NCBI GenBank assembly: GCA_032622095.1
Contig: CP136064.1
Location: forward strand, 113,942,004-114,006,003
Reading direction: 5' to 3'
DNA length: 64,000 bases
DNA from: Siphonodentalium dalli
Taxonomy: Eukaryota > Mollusca > Scaphopoda > Gadilida > Siphonodentaliidae
Every line of letters begins with the position of its first letter. The stretch's first letter is position 1. Below, one piece after another: positions 59,285-64,000 of the stretch. The translations under genes and the position numbers were made by a program. The notes beneath the pieces were generated by a model. The model had not been told where the DNA came from and ran no database searches. It saw only the letters and a program-made list of their open reading frames with translations.

Positions 59285-59405
59285 GTCGATTGTGAATTTT
59301 ATCCGCTGCAAATTAGGCGATATAGAAACTGAATAGAAGGGGATTCAGTAACTCAAAACATTGTGAATTTGTAACTATAACTAATTCCTAGAAGATGAGA
59401 CCTTA

Positions 59406-59505
59406 GCAGAATGAGGTCCCCAGAGGGTGAATTTAAATTTGGTGATGCTAGCCCACTGTGCGGGATAGCGTCACTAAATTCACCCTCTGGGGGACCTCAT
59501 TCTGC
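59406..59505. mobile_element. 100-bp hairpin MITE
   Basis: The arms GCAGAATGAGGTCCCCAGAG and the rest up to GATGCTAGCCCA pair with GCGGGATAGCGTC through CTCATTCTGC around a very short loop. Confidence 0.8.
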
Positions 59506-59519
59506 AAATGTCAGACACA

Positions 59520-61055
59520 CTATTTGCAGACTTGCATCTAAGTATCGAGGAAAAACATCTTTGATTGGACTCAACTATTGTGAAAAGGAACACACAGCTT
59601 CATAAAATTAAAATTTTCAACATTTATTCAAATATCTCCAGAACGCCATTGCGTTCTGTCGTAACATAGTCTCACCATGTCATCTGTACGTATTCACCCC
59701 TTGCAACAAGAACATTGAAATAACCAGTACAGAATATCCACCTCTGGCACCTGCTACTCTTCTATATTATCCAATTTGAAACTGTAAATTATCACATGTA
59801 TGCGTCAGCCCACTGACAGTTAAAATTACTCGAGTACTTTCAGTCACACAAAACAGTTTGACCAGTCACCACACATCCATTTGTATTAACCTGCACCAGA
59901 ATTAACAGCTTGGCACATTTGCCATAATTAAGTCAGTTGGAGAAAAGTACGGAGAATTTTTTCAACGATTATTGTTGAATATTCTTGATTGTTCAGCATC
60001 ATGTTACTATACCATAAAAAGTGAACATTCCAGACTGTATCACACGCATATATCGCAGTACACTATTTGTGTAGATAAAGTTGATGTCAGAATAACATAT
60101 TGTTATTTTCATGATGAAGTACATGTCCACACATGTACAATGTATGTAGTAGCTGCACAATCCCATACAAGTCGCCTATTCATACAACACATACTCTGGC
60201 ACTAGATTCCCCGCTGCACGCTATCACACACTGAAAAGAATAGTACATTGTATTAAATAATAGTCTAATATGAACCATCAATTATACATTATAGAACAAT
60301 TAATATAACAAGTTGCCAATAAGATTTACATGGTCATGTAATACAAGGTTCGTTCTGTTTGACTCGCATGGGACCATCATATCTCAAATTTGTAATGATC
60401 ATATCATATTCCATCTGTTCAGAACCTGGAAACTGGTTGATATTCTGATGAGCTTTACAACAATGAACAAACAACACGGGGAATATAAGGGTTTGTTAAT
60501 TCTTGTTCCTTAATAATCTATTTCTAAGTAGGGGTTGGTTCCAACTTCCAGCACGAGATTGCATGATTTTTGTGACTTGTGGGCCAATATCGCCATAAAT
60601 ATTGAATTAATTACCTGGGAGAAATTCCATGATTGAAAGCAACGCAAAGCAAAATCGGCTCATCAAAGTCACCTAAATTATGCAATATTGAGATGGGACG
60701 TTCACCTACTGTGAAATACATCTTCTGTAGAATCTCAATCATGTACAAATAATGTAATATCATATCCGGTGTTGTCGCTTGACGAATGGGAATATAAAGG
60801 ACACTAAATTTTCAAGTGTTTAAACCTTTCTTCCAACCACCTTGCAGGGATGGTGCCAGATTTCCCAGGCACAGGGACAGTCAGAAGGACTACGATCCCC
60901 GACATGGGGTGGGCTACATTGCAGATTACCCTGATGGGGAGGGGGCTAACCCCAGTTGATTGATCGATTGTTTATTCTAGGCATTGTCAAACGATTGGCA
61001 CTAACATACATAGTATCCACCCATCTACAAAATAAACAATGCAAAAAAGAAACAA
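59520..61055. other. No gene recognised
   Basis: AT-rich sequence with no array, domain or terminal repeat seen. Confidence 0.35.
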
Positions 61056-61059
61056 CTTG

Positions 61060-61390
61060 CATATCTAAGAGTCTATTAAGAGAATGCACTGGCATAATAT
61101 GTTTAACCCTTTCATGGCGGGTGTTGCGCTGGAGCAGCATTAAATATCCTGTGCCAGTGCATTCTCTTATATATGGGAGTATTGGTACCTCGCATATCTA
61201 AGAGAATGCATTGGCTTAAATATTATTAGACTAATGCATTCTCTTATATATTCGAGGTGCCCATGGGTGACTGGCATATACATGTATAAGAAAATGCATT
61301 GGCACAGGGTTTGCGCATAATTTCGGGAAGCTCCAGTAATGAAAAGGTTAATGCACCACCAGAGCAGCTCCCGTCATGAAAGGGTTAAGA
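61060..61390. repeat. Cluster of hairpins with a shared TAAGAGAATGCAYTGGC motif
   Basis: TAAGAGAATGCACTGGCA at about 61076 pairs with TGCCAGTGCATTCTCTTA at about 61152. CTAAGAGAATGCATTGGCTT at 61198 pairs with a TAATGCATTCTCTTA segment at about 61231. A further AAGAAAATGCATTGGCACAG is at about 61287. AACCCTTTCATGGCGGG at 61103 pairs with CCCGTCATGAAAGGGTT at 61369. Confidence 0.75.
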
Positions 61391-63190
61391 ATATGTCAAC
61401 ATAAGAAAATAACTAATTGAAAAATAAAAATTTAAGCCAAGTATACCTGCCGACCCCATATTTTTCTGATATGTATAAGTAACCCGAACAAGACTTGGTG
61501 TGAACAAGAAGGTCTTTCAGCCATATCCTTGTCGTTAGACGTTTTGTGTGATTACCGGCTAGACATATTTATATGTACTTGTTCGGGTGCATGAACCTGA
61601 TATTAAGTTAGTATTCAGGCTCTATGACAACTGGAGGAATGTAACATTCTAATAACATAGCCAAACATTTTAAGCATTTTAAGCAAATTGACCGTACCAC
61701 TCCATCGAAAACATCGTCAGAACTACGCTCAATTGTAAATATTTACAACTCGATTCGGGACGCATCTATTGGCGATAAACTAACGAAAATGATTTCGCCA
61801 CGGAGAGTCACTGCATTTGATTCATATACATGAATGACAGTGTGTATTATCAATTTAGATATACTATTTGTAAAAATTTGAACAAGATTATTCTCCATTT
61901 CTATTTGATCACCATACCGGAGTGCACGACTCTCGCACTTCTCTCAGTCTCACTCGTTCTGTTGCATATAAATACTAGAATAACTTTTGTTCTGTGAATT
62001 TTCTTAGAAACCCCCTATCATTCAAAATAAGTCACTTGAAAGTCGAAACTTGATTGAGGTCGAACTTAAACAGGTCTTTAAATATTAGACCGATCGATCT
62101 AAATTTAAACTAAATATATATAATAGACCACCGGTCTTTCATCGCCTGCATGTATCTGGTTCATTCTGGAATATTTAAGGGTAGTCTAAAATTTACTATA
62201 CATTGAAGGTATCTTTATCCCATAGATTTTCGACCAGGTTAAGTGGAATCACGCTAAACTGTAATTACCGCGTGACTGATTGTGAACACAGAACAGAACT
62301 TCAGAAGAAAGTTGTACAAAATATAAGTCAATAACATATGATTTAAAATTAACAAAAATAACACCCATCATCATATCATTACAATACAAGGAACTCATCA
62401 GCCACCACCAATTAATTCATAGTATGCATACCTTCTGAATATTAAGAAATAGTAAGTTGTGAGAGAATTATCAGGGAAAATCATGTCTTTTTCCTCCGTC
62501 AATCACAGAGAGACAAGAGTTATCTCCCCGCTCACATTTTAAATTTGTTTTCGTACATTAAAAACTTCGTACTAATTACTGATATATAGTACTCGCAAAC
62601 GAGTTGAAACATTCAAATGTAAAGGTCTCAGAGTTCAATATGTGGTTATCCAAATTGAAAACCAAGATTAATCCATCAGATTAAAAAATTAAATACGTTT
62701 GCAAATTGTCGATGTAAACTAGCGGACAGGGTATCAATCATGACCTCTAATTATGTAGATATAAATGATATTAACAGCGACTATTTTGGGTACGTATATC
62801 TCTTTCTAAACATGTCCATCTGAACCTATTCTTTTATATTGATGCGTTCATATAAGGCAGCAATTATTACCTTTAATGGATTCGTCCAGATCCGAAAATC
62901 CCCATTCAGAGTCGTTCAGTTCGCCTTTACAAAATCGTCAATATTGAAGCTTTCCGGTAGACGACGCACGCATCACCACGTGATACCGCGCGCGACTCAC
63001 CAATCAGACGGCCGATTTGGGTCTAACAATTAATGTCGATTGTTTGTTACGAACAACTACATACATGTATCTTCTCACGCCAAAAGCTGGTGTCATTTGG
63101 TTCGACAAAAAATATGGTTTAGTGCAAAAAATATCACGTTTAACAATTCAATTGGTTAAAATTTAAATAATTTGTTTTCCCACTGATAAT
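61391..63190. other. No gene recognised
   Basis: AT-rich. The frame 62839-63033 has no recognised domain. Confidence 0.35.
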
Positions 63191-63192
63191 TA

Positions 63193-63610
63193 TAGAACCC
63201 GGGGCCCGTATACCGCGGTACTAGTACCGGGGTGTACCAGTACCGTGGTATATCGAATCATGTAAATACCATTGTAGATGAGACCCACAACATGGTAAAT
63301 AGCATTGTGGTTGAAGGTCAAAGTAAAATGTAATGGTGGTACCTTGATTGAAAAACTTTAGTGCTGAGCTACCACCGCGGTTATACTTGGTGCCACCATG
63401 GTTTTACCTTGATAGAAAAACTTTACTGTGCTACCACCGTGGTGATACCTTGGTGTCACCTTGGTAGAAAAACTTTACTGTGCTACCACCATGGTGATAC
63501 CTTGGTCAGGTTTGGTGACACCATGGTTTCACCTTGGTACAAAAACTTTACTGTGCTACCACCGTGGTACCACCTTGGTGCCACCATGGTTTCACCTTGG
63601 TACAAAAATG
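63193..63610. repeat. ACCACCGTGG/ACCTTGGT array
   Basis: From 63360, units of about 60 bp contain GAAAAACTTTACTGTGCTAC, CACCGTGGTGATACCTTGGT and CACCATGGTTTCACCTTGG. Related in sequence to 57187-57860. A palindrome-rich stretch (CCGCGGTACTAGTACCGGGG) precedes it at about 63213. Confidence 0.85.
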
Positions 63611-63905
63611 TTTTCTGTTCTGTAATCATGATTGTGTACTCAACAAAGTGAATATATGAATGCATGAAAGGACATGTGAAATGAAGTTTTTATAAACATC
63701 CTTGAAAAGCTATAAATTGAGTCTTTTACCAAATTTTTACAAATTTATTTCACAAAATTTACAAATTTCGCCTTTCTTGATCCTTTTTTATTTTTAGTAT
63801 GTTGTTTATAATTGGTTAATATAATTAGTTTGAGGTTTGGCACTTTTTTCTCATAAATGCACTGGAGTATAATGGCATTACGCTTAAGCGTAATTCATTA
63901 TATGA
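63611..63905 (-). repeat. Dispersed repeat family B, third copy (tail part)
   Basis: Reverse complement of about 48290-48680: ATCAAGAAAGGCGAAATT, CTCAATTTATAGCTTTTCAA, GATTACAGAACAGAAAAC and the ATTACGCTTAAGCGTAAT palindrome at about 63877. Confidence 0.75.
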
Positions 63906-64000
63906 GTCATTGTCAATTTTGGCGCATATTTCAGTCTGGTAAAATATGAAAAAAATAAGTTGGTAAAACACGTAATTTGGTGATCGTTTGGAACAAATAG

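Overview
The window looks like non-model animal nuclear DNA, most likely from a lophotrochozoan (mollusc-like) invertebrate. It is AT-rich and gene-poor, has GT-AG spliced exons, and is packed with LINEs, Helitron-like, hAT-like and Tc1/mariner-like elements, foldback DNA and minisatellites. I see no bacterial operon structure, CRISPR array, rRNA or tRNA. The taxonomic guess rests on repeat style plus one secreted chitin-binding glycine-rich protein of the kind common in invertebrate cuticle and shell matrices; I cannot name the species.

The one convincing host gene is split. Exon 1 (27223-27259) encodes the start of a signal peptide behind a TATA box and ends at a strong GTAAGT donor. Exon 2 (36262-37535) follows a TTTTCAG acceptor, restores the reading frame exactly (phase 1) and completes the signal peptide. 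It then encodes a six-cysteine chitin-binding type-2 domain (CBM14), a furin-like RMKR site, a His/Glu/Lys-rich segment, glycine-rich repeats and a Tyr-rich tail. The ~9 kb intron is filled with mobile DNA: a Helitron-like element (27611-29528), ATGGCGGCC repeat blocks in opposite orientations, and a 1.16 kb foldback palindrome (31107-32268).

Left part (1-11830): inverted-repeat arrays, a 21-bp palindromic satellite, a LINE endonuclease remnant, a ~157-bp exon-like satellite, a 1.58 kb TIR element (6184-7764, second copy inverted at 49632-51222) and a 29-bp minisatellite. Next, 11836-22802 is bounded by 40-bp terminal inverted repeats (39/40 identical) and a 5-bp ATTAT duplication. It carries a decayed minus-strand zinc-finger/transposase-like gene and a nearly intact two-ORF LINE (ORF1, ORF2 with one frameshift). 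At 24-26 kb lie fragments of a Tx1/L1-like LINE and of an OTU-like/DDE-like transposon protein.

Right part (37536-64000): no convincing gene. It holds a tandem array of hairpin MITEs (43511-43990), duplicated segments, a 40-bp minisatellite (47757-48215), a three-copy repeat family whose middle is replaced in two copies by CCATGGTGG-type arrays, two ATGGCGGCC repeat arms in inverted orientation (51222-52460 and 55400-56690), and a 1.2 kb hAT-like insertion (58110-59284) whose target duplication can be checked against an empty relative at 46670-46790. Most of the window is therefore a record of nested transposition around a single secreted-matrix gene.
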